A stretch of 64,000 bases of DNA, taken from NCBI RefSeq assembly GCF_001570585.1, contig NZ_BBXF01000010.1, positions 131,873 to 195,872 of the forward strand. Reading direction: 5' to 3'. Below are positions 31,752-39,761 of this stretch, piece by piece (position 1 is the stretch's first letter; each line of letters begins with the position of its first letter). Made by a program: the position numbers and the translations under genes. The DNA comes from Herbidospora daliensis (GTDB lineage: Bacteria > Actinomycetota > Actinomycetes > Streptosporangiales > Streptosporangiaceae). The notes below the pieces were generated by a model, which had not been told where the DNA came from, ran no database searches, and worked only from the letters and a program-made list of their open reading frames with translations.

Positions 31752-33247
31752 AGCTCGGGCTCGACCCCGCCGTGGTGCGCAGGGCGCGCGAGCTGGCCGC
31801 CCGCGCCGCCGAGCCGGTCATCGAGATGGCCCGCACGCACACGACCGTCTCCGTCGAACGGGCCGTGCTCCGGCTGGCGGGCGTCACCGGCGCCGACGCC
31901 GACGGCATCCCGTGGGTCAACCGGATCGTGGACGCCGTCCGCGACCAGGTCGGCCTCGAACACGGCGTCGCGCTGCCGTTCTTCGCCTCCGAGAACTGGC
32001 GCTCCATGAAGTTCGCGCTGCCGGCCGGGACCGAACGGGACCTGGCCCTCATGCGGGCCCGCGAGGCGGTCGGGGCGGGCGTCGCCCGGATCGACCGCAA
32101 CCGCGCCGACCGCGACCGGCTGCTCGCCCGGCACGGCGACCCGGAGAAGCCGTGGATCTACCTGATCGTCGCGACCGGCGACATCCACGAGGACATCCCG
32201 CAGGCCCAGGCCGCCGCCCGCGAGGGCGCCGACGTCATCGCGGTCATCCGCTCGACCGGGCAGTCGCTGCTCGACTACGTGCCGGAGGGCGCGACCCGCC
32301 AGGGGTACGCCGGGACGTACGCGACCCAGGAGAACTTCCGCCTCATGCGGGCCGCCCTCGACGAGGTGTCGGCGGAACTGGGCCGCTACGTGCGGCTGAC
32401 GAACTACGCCAGCGGCCTGTGCATGCCCGAGATCGCCGCGCTGGCCGGGCTCGAACGGCTCGACATGATGCTGAACGACTGCATGTACGGCATCATCTTC
32501 CGCGACATCAACCCGCGCCGGACCTTCGTCGACCAGCGCTTCTCCCGCCAGATCCACGCGCGGGCCGGGATCGTCATCAACACCGGCGAGGACAACTACC
32601 TCACCACGGCCGACGCGATCGACGCCGCCCACACCGTGGTCGCCTCGCAACTGCTCAACGAGCGCTTCGGCCACGAGGCGGGCCTGGCCGACGCCCAGCT
32701 CGGCCTCGGCCACGCCTTCGAGATCAATCCGCGGATCCCCGACTCGTTCCGCCTGGAGCTGGCGCACGCCCAGCTGGTGCGCGAGCTCTTCCCGGCCGCG
32801 CCGCTGAAGTACATGCCGCCGACCAAGCACATGACCGGCAACATCTTCGCCGGGTACCTGCTCGACGCGTTCTTCAACCTGGCCGGGGTGATGACCGGCC
32901 AGTCGATCATCCTGATCGGCATGATGACCGAGGGCATCCACACCCCCTGGCTCTCCGACCGCGACCTCGCGCTGGAGAACGTCCGGTACGTCCGCCGCGC
33001 GGCCGGGGACCTGTCGGAGGACTTCACCCCCGGGCCCTTCATCCGCGAGCGCGCCGCGCGGGTGCTCTCGGAGACCGTCGACCTGCTGCACCGGGTCGCC
33101 GACGACGGCCTGCTCGACGCCATCGCCGACGGCGTCTTCGGGGTGACCAGACGGCCCGCCGACGGCGGCCGGGGCCTCGACGGCGTCGTCGAGAAGGCGG
33201 CCGGCTACGTGAACCCCGCGACCGAGATCCTGGAGGCGGCCCCGTGA
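31748..33247 (+). CDS. kamD: Lysine 5,6-aminomutase alpha subunit (KamD)
   Basis: This 499-residue subunit forms the TIM barrel of the AdoCbl/PLP-dependent lysine 5,6-aminomutase, which moves the terminal amino group of D-lysine or L-beta-lysine to C5. The sequence matches the family throughout, including VIAVIRSTGQSLLDYVPEGA, the NYASGLCMPEIAALAG block and MPPTKHMTGNIF. Length is as expected. It overlaps kdd by ATGA and kamE by GTGA, which implies balanced translation of the cluster. Confidence 0.96.
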   Translation: MKLGLDPAVVRRARELAARAAEPVIEMARTHTTVSVERAVLRLAGVTGADADGIPWVNRIVDAVRDQVGLEHGVALPFFASENWRSMKFALPAGTERDLALMRAREAVGAGVARIDRNRADRDRLLARHGDPEKPWIYLIVATGDIHEDIPQAQAAAREGADVIAVIRSTGQSLLDYVPEGATRQGYAGTYATQENFRLMRAALDEVSAELGRYVRLTNYASGLCMPEIAALAGLERLDMMLNDCMYGIIFRDINPRRTFVDQRFSRQIHARAGIVINTGEDNYLTTADAIDAAHTVVASQLLNERFGHEAGLADAQLGLGHAFEINPRIPDSFRLELAHAQLVRELFPAAPLKYMPPTKHMTGNIFAGYLLDAFFNLAGVMTGQSIILIGMMTEGIHTPWLSDRDLALENVRYVRRAAGDLSEDFTPGPFIRERAARVLSETVDLLHRVADDGLLDAIADGVFGVTRRPADGGRGLDGVVEKAAGYVNPATEILEAAP

Positions 33248-34008
33248 CCGTCGAGACGATGAAACAGATCATCCGCCCCTACGGCGACACGACCGGCGAC
33301 GCGATGATCCAGGTCAGCTTCACCCTGCCGGTCCCGCACGGCCCCCGTGCCGAGCTGGCCGCGCTCCAGCTCGCCGGGAAGATGGGCCTCGACCCGGCGA
33401 GCGTCGTGCACAGCAAGGCGATGGGCCCCGACTTCACCTTCTTCATCGTGTACGGCAAGGCGACGCACCTGATCGACTACGCGGGCATCGAGGCCCCCGA
33501 GGGCAGGGAGTTCGAGCTGCTGACCCCGGCCCAGGTCAACGCGGCGGTGAAGGCAGGGCTCGGCCGGCGGCTGGTCGTCGTCGGGGCGTGCATCGGCACC
33601 GACGCCCACACGGTCGGCATCGACGCGATCCTCAACGTGAAGGGGTTCGCGGGGGAGAAGGGCCTGGAGTACTACCGGGAGATCGAGGTCCACAACCTGG
33701 GCGCCCAGGTGGCCGTCCCCGATCTCGTGGCGCGGGCGAAGGCGGTGGACGCCGACGCGGTGCTCGTCTCCCAGGTGGTGACCCAGAAGAGCGCGCACAT
33801 CCACAACACCAAGCAGATGGCCGCCGCCTTCGCCGAGGAGTACCCGACCTCCCTGACCGGCGGCCTCGGCCGCCCGCTGCTGATCGTGGGCGGCCCGCGC
33901 TTCGACACGGTGACCCCGTCGGACCTGGGCGTCGACCGGATCTTCGGCAAGGGCACCACCCCGGGTGAGGTGGCGAGCTATCTCGTCCACGCGCTGGTGC
34001 GGGAATGA
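33244..34008 (+). CDS. kamE: Lysine 5,6-aminomutase beta subunit (KamE), B12-binding
   Basis: This 254-residue subunit carries the base-off cobalamin motif D-x-H-x-x-G at D120-H122-G125 (GTDAHTVGID). A Lys at about residue 133 in NVKGFAGEKG likely corresponds to the PLP-binding lysine. The N-terminal dimerisation region includes IRPYGDTTGDAMIQVSF. The start is GTG 33244 in the 4-nt overlap with kamD. AdoCbl supply may depend on the riboswitch-controlled importer at 57-60 kb. Confidence 0.96.
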   Translation: MTVETMKQIIRPYGDTTGDAMIQVSFTLPVPHGPRAELAALQLAGKMGLDPASVVHSKAMGPDFTFFIVYGKATHLIDYAGIEAPEGREFELLTPAQVNAAVKAGLGRRLVVVGACIGTDAHTVGIDAILNVKGFAGEKGLEYYREIEVHNLGAQVAVPDLVARAKAVDADAVLVSQVVTQKSAHIHNTKQMAAAFAEEYPTSLTGGLGRPLLIVGGPRFDTVTPSDLGVDRIFGKGTTPGEVASYLVHALVRE

Positions 34009-34373
34009 GGGTCACCCACCGGCGCTACGTGCCGGCCTCGCACGCCCACTACGGCGGGTCGCTGGTCGACGGCGCCTACGTGCTGGGCCTGTTCGGCGAC
34101 GTGGCGACCGAGGTGTGCGTGCGGATGGACGGCGACGAGGGGCTGTTCGCGTCCTACCAGGACGTGCAGTTCCGGGCCCCGGTGATCGCGGGCGACGTGA
34201 TCGAGGTGACGGCGGAGGTGACCCGCGTGGGCACCCGCAGCAGGACGCTGGCGTTCGAGGCCCGGGTGGTCTGCCGGGCCCGGCCCGATCGGTCGCCGTC
34301 GGCGAGCGAGGTGCTCGACCCGCCCCTCGTGGTCACCACGGCGGTCGGCACGGTCGTGGTGCCCGCGAAATAG
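34005..34373 (+). CDS. kal: 3-aminobutyryl-CoA ammonia-lyase (Kal), hotdog fold
   Basis: This 122-residue hotdog-fold protein removes ammonia from 3-aminobutyryl-CoA to give crotonyl-CoA. Family motifs HAHYGGSLVDGAYVLGLFGD and the ASYQDVQFRAPV strand are present. The ATG overlaps the kamE stop (ATGA). It completes the set Kce-Kdd-KamDE-Kal. The acetoacetate:CoA transferase step is not encoded here. Confidence 0.94.
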   Translation: MRVTHRRYVPASHAHYGGSLVDGAYVLGLFGDVATEVCVRMDGDEGLFASYQDVQFRAPVIAGDVIEVTAEVTRVGTRSRTLAFEARVVCRARPDRSPSASEVLDPPLVVTTAVGTVVVPAK

Positions 34374-34380
34374 TATCGAA

Positions 34381-34393
34381 CGAGAATGTCTCG
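34381..34393. promoter_or_regulatory. Candidate operator in front of the MarR gene
   Basis: CGAGA-ATG-TCTCG is a short perfect inverted repeat 14 nt before the MarR ATG, preceded by the half-site GTATCGA (34373-34379), which recurs in the palindrome after the gene. An A/T-rich GGTTAATATC stretch follows. Autoregulation by the MarR protein is the simplest reading. Confidence 0.5.
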
Positions 34394-34407
34394 GTTAATA
34401 TCATTTC

Positions 34408-34848
34408 ATGAGTACTGAGCATCCCTCGTCCGGTCCGTTCGCCCTCGGCCTGCTGCTGCGGCAGGCCCACTGGCGCGCGGTCACGGTGATGTCCGAGGCC
34501 TTCCGGCCCCTCGGCATCGAGTTGCGGCACTTCGCCGTGCTGGTCGTGCTGGTCGAGCAGGGCGCCACCGTGCAGCGCGACCTGGCGGCGGCGACCGGGT
34601 CGGACAAGGCCGGGATCATGCGGGTCGTCGACGACCTGGAGCGTATGGGGCTGGCCGTGCGCAAGGCGGTGCCGGGAGACCGGCGGGTGCGGGCCGTGGA
34701 GATCACCGAGAAGGGGGTCGAGCTCTTCGGCGCGGCCCAGGCGGCGGCGGAGCCGCTGGCTGAACGGCTGGTCGCCGGCCTGGGGCCCGGCGAGGCCGAG
34801 CGGCTGACGGACCTGCTGACCCGGGTGGCGTATCCCACACCAGATTAG
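34408..34848 (+). CDS. MarR family transcriptional regulator
   Basis: This 146-residue winged-helix protein has the MarR core: GIELRHFAVLVVLVEQGA, the recognition helix GSDKAGIMRVVDDLERMG and the wing PGDRRVRAVEITEKG. It is separated from kal by 34 nt and from the nitroreductase gene by 74 nt, all on one strand. Perfect palindromes on both sides suggest that it represses itself and the following operon. The effector may be a phenolic or electrophilic compound, as for relatives. Confidence 0.93.
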   Translation: MSTEHPSSGPFALGLLLRQAHWRAVTVMSEAFRPLGIELRHFAVLVVLVEQGATVQRDLAAATGSDKAGIMRVVDDLERMGLAVRKAVPGDRRVRAVEITEKGVELFGAAQAAAEPLAERLVAGLGPGEAERLTDLLTRVAYPTPD

Positions 34849-34874
34849 TATCGATCGATACCATCACATGTGAT
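34848..34874. promoter_or_regulatory. Two adjacent perfect palindromes upstream of the nitroreductase operon
   Basis: GTATCGATCGATAC (34848-34861) and ATCACATGTGAT (34863-34874) are perfect palindromes separated by one base. The first begins in the MarR stop codon. A further GTAT ... ATAC pair spans 34880-34902. They are likely operators for the MarR protein and control of the following operon. Confidence 0.65.
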
Positions 34875-34922
34875 ACCGTCGTATATGTAACGAATCGGAT
34901 ACGCGGTGGGCGAGGTGTGATC

Positions 34923-35612
34923 ATGAACGTCTACGAGGCGGTCACCAGCAGGCGGGCGGTGCGGGGATTCACCGGCCGGCCGGTCCGCAGAGAGGTGCTG
35001 GAGCGGGTCCTGGCCGCCGCGGCCTGGTCGCCCTCGGGGTCGAACCTCCAGCCGTGGCACGTCTACGTGCTGACCGGCGCGCCCCTGGCCGAGCTCAAGC
35101 GGCGCGCGGGCGAACGCGTGGCCTCGGGCGACCCCTGGGACGAACGCGAATACCCGATGTACCCGCCCGAGCTGAAGTCGCCCTACCGCGAGCGCCGGTC
35201 GGCCTTCGGCCGGGAGCGCTACGGCGCGCTCGGCGTCGGCCGCGACGACTGGGAGGCGCGCCAGCGGGCCGCCGCCGCCAACTGGCAGTGCTTCGGCGCG
35301 CCCGCCGCCCTGTTCTGCTACATCGACGGCGACATGGGCCCGCCGCAGTGGGCCGACGTGGGCATGTACCTGCAGACCGTCATGCTGCTGCTGCGCGAGG
35401 AGGGCCTGCACAGCTGCCCGCAGATGGCCTGGTCGGTCTACCGCTCGACCGTCGCCGAGGTCCTGAAGCCCCCTGAGGGGCTGGTCCTCTTCTGCGGCCT
35501 GTCGATCGGCTACGAGGACGTCACGGTGAAGCACCCCCGCACGGGCCGCGCACCGCTCGGCGAGACGGTCACGTTCGTCGGGGATCCGGCACGACGGCTA
35601 CAGGCGGCGTGA
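34923..35612 (+). CDS. Nitroreductase family protein (FMN-dependent)
   Basis: This 229-residue enzyme has the nitroreductase FMN-binding starts SRRAVRGFTGRPV and AAWSPSGSNLQPWHVYV, an insertion of about 40 residues rich in charged/aromatic residues (DEREYPMYPPE), and the conserved C-terminal GLSIGYED turn. It reduces nitro compounds, quinones or related electrophiles with NAD(P)H. ATG 34923 is chosen, with GAGG 7 nt upstream. It heads a five-gene run controlled by the palindromes just upstream. Confidence 0.93.
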   Translation: MNVYEAVTSRRAVRGFTGRPVRREVLERVLAAAAWSPSGSNLQPWHVYVLTGAPLAELKRRAGERVASGDPWDEREYPMYPPELKSPYRERRSAFGRERYGALGVGRDDWEARQRAAAANWQCFGAPAALFCYIDGDMGPPQWADVGMYLQTVMLLLREEGLHSCPQMAWSVYRSTVAEVLKPPEGLVLFCGLSIGYEDVTVKHPRTGRAPLGETVTFVGDPARRLQAA

Positions 35613-35623
35613 GAGGACGGATC

Positions 35624-36493
35624 ATGAAGGTCACCTACGGCCTGCGCGGCCTGCCGCGCCCGGTGGCGGTCGCGGTGGGCGGCGGGGGCGTGCTCGGGGC
35701 CGCCCAGGTCGGCATCGGCTACGCGCTGGAGCAGCGGGGCTTCGTCCCCGACCTGATCGTCGGGACGTCGGTGGGCGCGCTCAACGGCGCGATCGCCGCC
35801 GCCCACCCCGGCCACGCCGCGCCCTGGCTCCATCGGGTGTGGACGCGGGCCCGGCGCCGCACCGTCTTCCCCTTCGGCTACCTGACCTCACGGGCCAGCG
35901 TCTTCGCCGACAGCGGCCTGCGCGGCCTGATCGCCGCCGCCGGGCTGCCGGCGCTGATCGAGGAGCTCCGGGTGCCGTTCACCGCCGTCGCCATGGACCT
36001 GGCCACTGGAGCGCAGATCCCGCTCGACCACGGCGACCTCGAATCGGCGCTGCTGGCCAGCGCCGCGATCCCGGGGGTGCTGCCCCCGGTCGACCGCGAC
36101 GGCCTGACCCTCGTCGACGGCGGGGTCGTCGCCTACCTCCCGGTGCTGGCGGCCCTGCGCGCGGGCGCGGCCAGCGTGGTCGTGCTCTCGGCCGGACCGG
36201 CGAGCGTGCCGCAGCGCCCGGCCGGTCCGCCGCGCCGGGCCGGCGCGGTCGCCGCCCGCGCGGGGTTGTTGTTGTGGCAGCACCAGATCGAGCGCGACCT
36301 CCGCGAGGCGGCCGGCCACGTCCCGACCGTCGTGCTCCCGACCGGCATCGACTCCTGGCCCGCGCCGTGGGACTTCGGCCACGCCCAGCGGCTGATCGAC
36401 ACCGCCGCCCGCACGGCGGGCCGCTTCCTCGACGGGCTGCGCGTCGGCGGGCCCGGTCTCTACGGCGCGGTCAGGATGGAGGTCGGCCGATGA
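35624..36493 (+). CDS. Patatin-like phospholipase family protein (second paralog)
   Basis: This 289-residue protein has the patatin motifs GGGGVLGAA (about 19-27), GTSVGA with Ser49, and the dyad Asp in LVDGGVVAYLPV. It belongs to the NTE/RssA-like patatins. ATG 35624 follows AGAGGACG; a GTG at 35609 overlapping the previous stop is the alternative. Its stop overlaps the glycosyltransferase ATG by 4 nt, so the pair is coupled. Unlike the patatin at 21 kb, it sits in a lipid/glycolipid-type operon. Confidence 0.9.
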   Translation: MKVTYGLRGLPRPVAVAVGGGGVLGAAQVGIGYALEQRGFVPDLIVGTSVGALNGAIAAAHPGHAAPWLHRVWTRARRRTVFPFGYLTSRASVFADSGLRGLIAAAGLPALIEELRVPFTAVAMDLATGAQIPLDHGDLESALLASAAIPGVLPPVDRDGLTLVDGGVVAYLPVLAALRAGAASVVVLSAGPASVPQRPAGPPRRAGAVAARAGLLLWQHQIERDLREAAGHVPTVVLPTGIDSWPAPWDFGHAQRLIDTAARTAGRFLDGLRVGGPGLYGAVRMEVGR

Positions 36494-37686
36494 GCACCGT
36501 CGCGTTCGTCAACCTCGCCATGCACGGGCACGTCAACCCGACGCTGCCGCTGGCGGCCGAGCTGGTCCGGCGGGGCCATTCGGTCGGCTACCACACCGCG
36601 CCCGCGTTCGCCGGGAGCGTCGCGGCCACCGGCGCGCGGGTGTTCCTCTACACCGGGGGCGACCGGCCGCTGCCCGGCCCGCCGATGCCGCTCACGATGC
36701 TCGACGGGCTCGCCCGCACCACCGCCGACCTGCTGCCCTCGGTGCTCGCCGACCTGCGGGAACTGCGGCCCGACCTGGTCGTGCACGGCGCGGCCTGCCC
36801 GTGGGGGGCGGTCGCGGCCCGCGAACTCGGGGTGCCGGCGGCGGCGCTGTTCACCACGTTCGCCTTCGACCGGCGTACGCCCAGCCCGACCCGCGCTTCG
36901 TGGGACCTGCTGGCGCAGGCGGCGGCCCGGCCCGCGAACGCCGGGAGCTACCTGCGGTCGCGGTGGCGGCTGCGCCGTCGCGGTCTGCCGCTGCTCGACC
37001 TGGCCGACGTGCGCGAGCCGCTCAACCTGGTCTTCACCTCACGCGCGTTCCAGCCCGGCGCCGACGCCTTCGACGGCTCCTACCGGTTCGTCGGCCCGAG
37101 CCTGGGCGCGCGCCCGGCCGACCCGTCGTTCCGCGCCGGCCTGCTGCGCCCGCCGGTGCTGTACGCCTCGCTCGGCACCGTGTTCGACGGCGGACCCCGG
37201 CTGCTGCGCACCTTCGCCGACGCGCTCGCGCCGCTCGGCGGCACCGTCGTCGTCGCCACCGGGGCCACCGATCCGGCCGCGCTGGAGCCGCTGCCGGGCA
37301 ACGTGCTCGCCCGCCGGTTCGTGCCGCAACCGGAGGTGCTGGCCCGCGCCGCGCTGTTCGTCACCCACGGCGGGATGAACAGCGTGAACGAGGCCATGTA
37401 CGCCGGGGTGCCGATGCTGGTCGTCCCGCAGGGCGCCGACCAGCCGCTGGTGGCCCGCCGGGTCGCCGAGCTCGGGGCGGGCCTGTCGATCGACCCGGCC
37501 GGCGTCACCGAGGAGGCCGTGCGCGCCCTCGCCCGGCGGCTGCTGCGCGAGCCCTCCTTCCGGGCCGCGGCGGCCACGCTGCGCCTCGCCCAGCACGAGG
37601 CCGGCGGCTACGCGCGCGCGGCCGACGAACTCGAGCACCACCTGAGCCGGGGGAGCGCCGACGCATGTCGCCTGTCGTCGTCGTGA
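36490..37686 (+). CDS. GT1 (MGT/macrolide-type) glycosyltransferase
   Basis: This 398-residue GT-B enzyme has the N-terminal acceptor domain start FVNLAMHGHVNPTLPLAAEL and the C-terminal nucleotide-sugar block with FVTHGGMNSVNEAMYAGVP and VPQGADQ. It would transfer a sugar from UDP- or TDP-sugar to a lipophilic small molecule or lipid. The start overlaps the patatin stop by ATGA. The next gene starts 22 nt before this one ends. Confidence 0.92.
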   Translation: MSTVAFVNLAMHGHVNPTLPLAAELVRRGHSVGYHTAPAFAGSVAATGARVFLYTGGDRPLPGPPMPLTMLDGLARTTADLLPSVLADLRELRPDLVVHGAACPWGAVAARELGVPAAALFTTFAFDRRTPSPTRASWDLLAQAAARPANAGSYLRSRWRLRRRGLPLLDLADVREPLNLVFTSRAFQPGADAFDGSYRFVGPSLGARPADPSFRAGLLRPPVLYASLGTVFDGGPRLLRTFADALAPLGGTVVVATGATDPAALEPLPGNVLARRFVPQPEVLARAALFVTHGGMNSVNEAMYAGVPMLVVPQGADQPLVARRVAELGAGLSIDPAGVTEEAVRALARRLLREPSFRAAAATLRLAQHEAGGYARAADELEHHLSRGSADACRLSSS

Positions 37687-38120
37687 TGCTGCTGCTCGCC
37701 GGGTTGTCGGAGGCCGCCGGGCGGCTGCTGCCCGTGGTCGCCCGGCGGCCGGGCCATTCGCGGTCGCACGCGGTGCTGCTGCTGGCCTCCGGCGCGGTCG
37801 TCGAGGGCACCGCGTTCGCGTTGTGGCCGCTGACCGCGTGGACCCTCGCCGGGCTGGTGCGGCCGGCCCCGGCGGCCGACGTCGCCGCGCTCACCTGGAC
37901 GCCCGGCCTGCTCGCGCCCCTGCTGCTGGCCGCCGTGCTGGCGTTCCCGCTGCTCGGGCCGGTGCTGCACCTGCTGCTCTTCGTGAAGGTCGGGCTCGAC
38001 CTCGTCGGCCCGCTCGCCGCCGCGACGGGGCTGGGGTGGTGGGCCGCCACGGGCTGCGTCGCGGTCGCCGGAGCCGGGCTGGGCGTCGCCATCGAGGCGG
38101 TCAGGCGGGTGGTCGCGTGA
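37665..38120 (+). CDS. Small membrane protein, about four helices
   Basis: The 151-residue product is very hydrophobic, with helices at about 2-16, 32-52, 68-105 and 118-140. I do not recognise a family. The start is ATG 37665, nine nt after GGGGGAG and inside the 3' end of the glycosyltransferase gene. It overlaps the next gene by GTGA. Its position suggests a membrane partner for lipid processing by the neighbours. Confidence 0.75.
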   Translation: MSPVVVVMLLLAGLSEAAGRLLPVVARRPGHSRSHAVLLLASGAVVEGTAFALWPLTAWTLAGLVRPAPAADVAALTWTPGLLAPLLLAAVLAFPLLGPVLHLLLFVKVGLDLVGPLAAATGLGWWAATGCVAVAGAGLGVAIEAVRRVVA

Positions 38121-39040
38121 TCGAGTTCCCGGTGTTCCTGCTGGTGCTCGGCCCGGTGCTGCTCGCCGAGGCGCTGCTCGCCCGCTACGAGGTGCTGGCC
38201 TACACCGCCGGGTGGCGCACCCCCGCCACCGCGTTGCCCCACGGCATGCCGTACGCCCGGGGCGCCGACCCCGGCCGCCCGCCGGCCGCCTACCTGGTCT
38301 ACCTCGACGGCATCGGCAAACGCCGTTTCCGCGACACCCGCGACGGCGGCCAGCTGGTCAAGGCGATTCTCGACGGGGCGCCGGAACTGCGGGTGCTGGG
38401 CCAGGTGCAGCCCTACTCGCCGCTGGCCGACCCGCTCGCCGACCGGCCCGCGTGGGACTGGATCCGCCACCACGCCGGGCTCCTGCTGTTCCTGCACAAC
38501 GTCATGCAGATCTTCGTGGCGGCCGACCGGCGGTACCGTCCGCTCTACAACGGCGCGGTGGGCGGGCAGATCGCCGAACAGCTGCGCCTGGCCGGCTACC
38601 GGCCCGGCGACGGCACGCCCGTGGTGCTGCTCGGCTACAGCGGCGGCGCGCAGGTCGCCACCGGCGCGGTCGGGGAGCTGCGGGCGCGGCTCGGCGTCCC
38701 GATCCTGGTGATCACCATCGGCGGGTTCCACAACGGCGCCAACGACCTCACCCACGCCTGCCGCCTGCACCGGCTCACCAGCGCCGCCGACGTCATCGAG
38801 CGCGTCTCCGGCTGGATCTTCCCCCAGCGCTGGCGGCTGCTGCGCCGCAGCGGCTGGAACCGGGCGGTGCGCGCCGGGAAGGTCACCGTGCACCGGCTCG
38901 ACCCGGCCACCCACATGGGGCGGCGCAGCTACATCAGCTCGGCGGTACGGCTGCCCGACGGCCGCACCCATCTGGCCCGCACCGCCGACCTGGTGATCGC
39001 GCTGATCCGCGTACACGCGGGGACTAGCGCCCCTCCATGA
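38117..39040 (+). CDS. Membrane-anchored alpha/beta-hydrolase-like protein
   Basis: This 307-residue protein has one N-terminal hydrophobic segment (about 5-20) and a soluble domain with YLVYLDGIGK and the nucleophile elbow LLGYSGGAQVA, followed by ITIGGFHNGAN and a conserved His-rich end (DPATHMG). This fits an alpha/beta hydrolase acting on lipids at the membrane. The GTG at 38117 overlaps the preceding stop by 4 nt. The 3' end overlaps the convergent SHOCT gene by 17 nt. Confidence 0.75.
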   Translation: MIEFPVFLLVLGPVLLAEALLARYEVLAYTAGWRTPATALPHGMPYARGADPGRPPAAYLVYLDGIGKRRFRDTRDGGQLVKAILDGAPELRVLGQVQPYSPLADPLADRPAWDWIRHHAGLLLFLHNVMQIFVAADRRYRPLYNGAVGGQIAEQLRLAGYRPGDGTPVVLLGYSGGAQVATGAVGELRARLGVPILVITIGGFHNGANDLTHACRLHRLTSAADVIERVSGWIFPQRWRLLRRSGWNRAVRAGKVTVHRLDPATHMGRRSYISSAVRLPDGRTHLARTADLVIALIRVHAGTSAPP

Positions 39041-39629
39041 CGTCGGACTTCAGCCGGTGGAACTCCTCGTCGGAGATGGCGCCCGACTGCCGCAGCCCGT
39101 CGAGCTGGGTCAGCCGCTGGATGACCGCGTCGGCGCCCGTCGCCAGCGGCGGCACCGGGCCGACCCGCATGCGGTGGGCCACCGTCTTGAGGTCGTCCAG
39201 GATCAGCGGCTTGCCCGGACGGTCGGTGCTGTAGGCGACCGTCAGCCGGGTGCCCGGCGGCACCGGCCACAGGGTCGACTGCCGCAGCTCCATGCCCGGC
39301 ACGTCGGGCACGTGCCCGATCAGCCGGTACATGAGCTGGTTGTTGACCCGCACGCCGGTCGGCACCACGTCGGTGACCACGGCCTCGGCGCGCAGGCCGT
39401 TCTCGCGCAGCTCGCGTTCGCGCGCGTCGGCACGCCGCCACGCCGTGATGGTGAGCGCGAGCGCCACGACGACGGCGAGCGAGAGCGTTCCAAAGACGAG
39501 GGACAGGGTGAGGTTGACCTGCGCGCCGCTGTTCGTCCACAGGACATACATGAAGACCGCCAGGGGCAGGCTCCAGATCAGCTGGAGCCCGACCGACAGA
39601 CCGATCCAGACACGTGCACCTTTGGGCAT
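39024..39629 (-). CDS. Membrane protein with C-terminal SHOCT domain
   Basis: This roughly 201-residue protein has two membrane helices (about 10-32 and 42-65), a beta-rich middle (about 80-150, with VTDVVPTGVRVNNQ) and a C-terminal SHOCT motif, LTQLDGLRQSGAISDEEFHRLK. SHOCT domains are oligomerisation motifs on many unrelated proteins. The start is the ATG at 39629; a second ATG lies three codons earlier. Function is unknown. Confidence 0.8.
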   Translation of the reverse strand: MPKGARVWIGLSVGLQLIWSLPLAVFMYVLWTNSGAQVNLTLSLVFGTLSLAVVVALALTITAWRRADARERELRENGLRAEAVVTDVVPTGVRVNNQLMYRLIGHVPDVPGMELRQSTLWPVPPGTRLTVAYSTDRPGKPLILDDLKTVAHRMRVGPVPPLATGADAVIQRLTQLDGLRQSGAISDEEFHRLKSDVMEGR

Positions 39630-39715
39630 GTGCCGCACATTACCTCGGCAAGCATCGGTATCTACAAGAACTCGGGCGTCGGCTTGTGCCCCGGCTCGAA
39701 CCTTTCACCACAAAG

Positions 39716-39744
39716 CTACGGTAGCGTAGGTTACGAAAACGTAA
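39716..39744. promoter_or_regulatory. Tandem operators upstream of acyl-ACP desaturase
   Basis: CTACG-4 nt-CGTAG (39716-39729) and TTACG-4 nt-CGTAA (39731-39744) are perfect inverted repeats of the same TACG-N4-CGTA pattern, centred 15 bp apart and 18 nt before the desaturase ATG. This resembles TetR-family sites known at actinobacterial fatty-acid genes. No TetR gene is adjacent. Confidence 0.7.
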
Positions 39745-39761
39745 GTATGTGGGGAGCTGAG

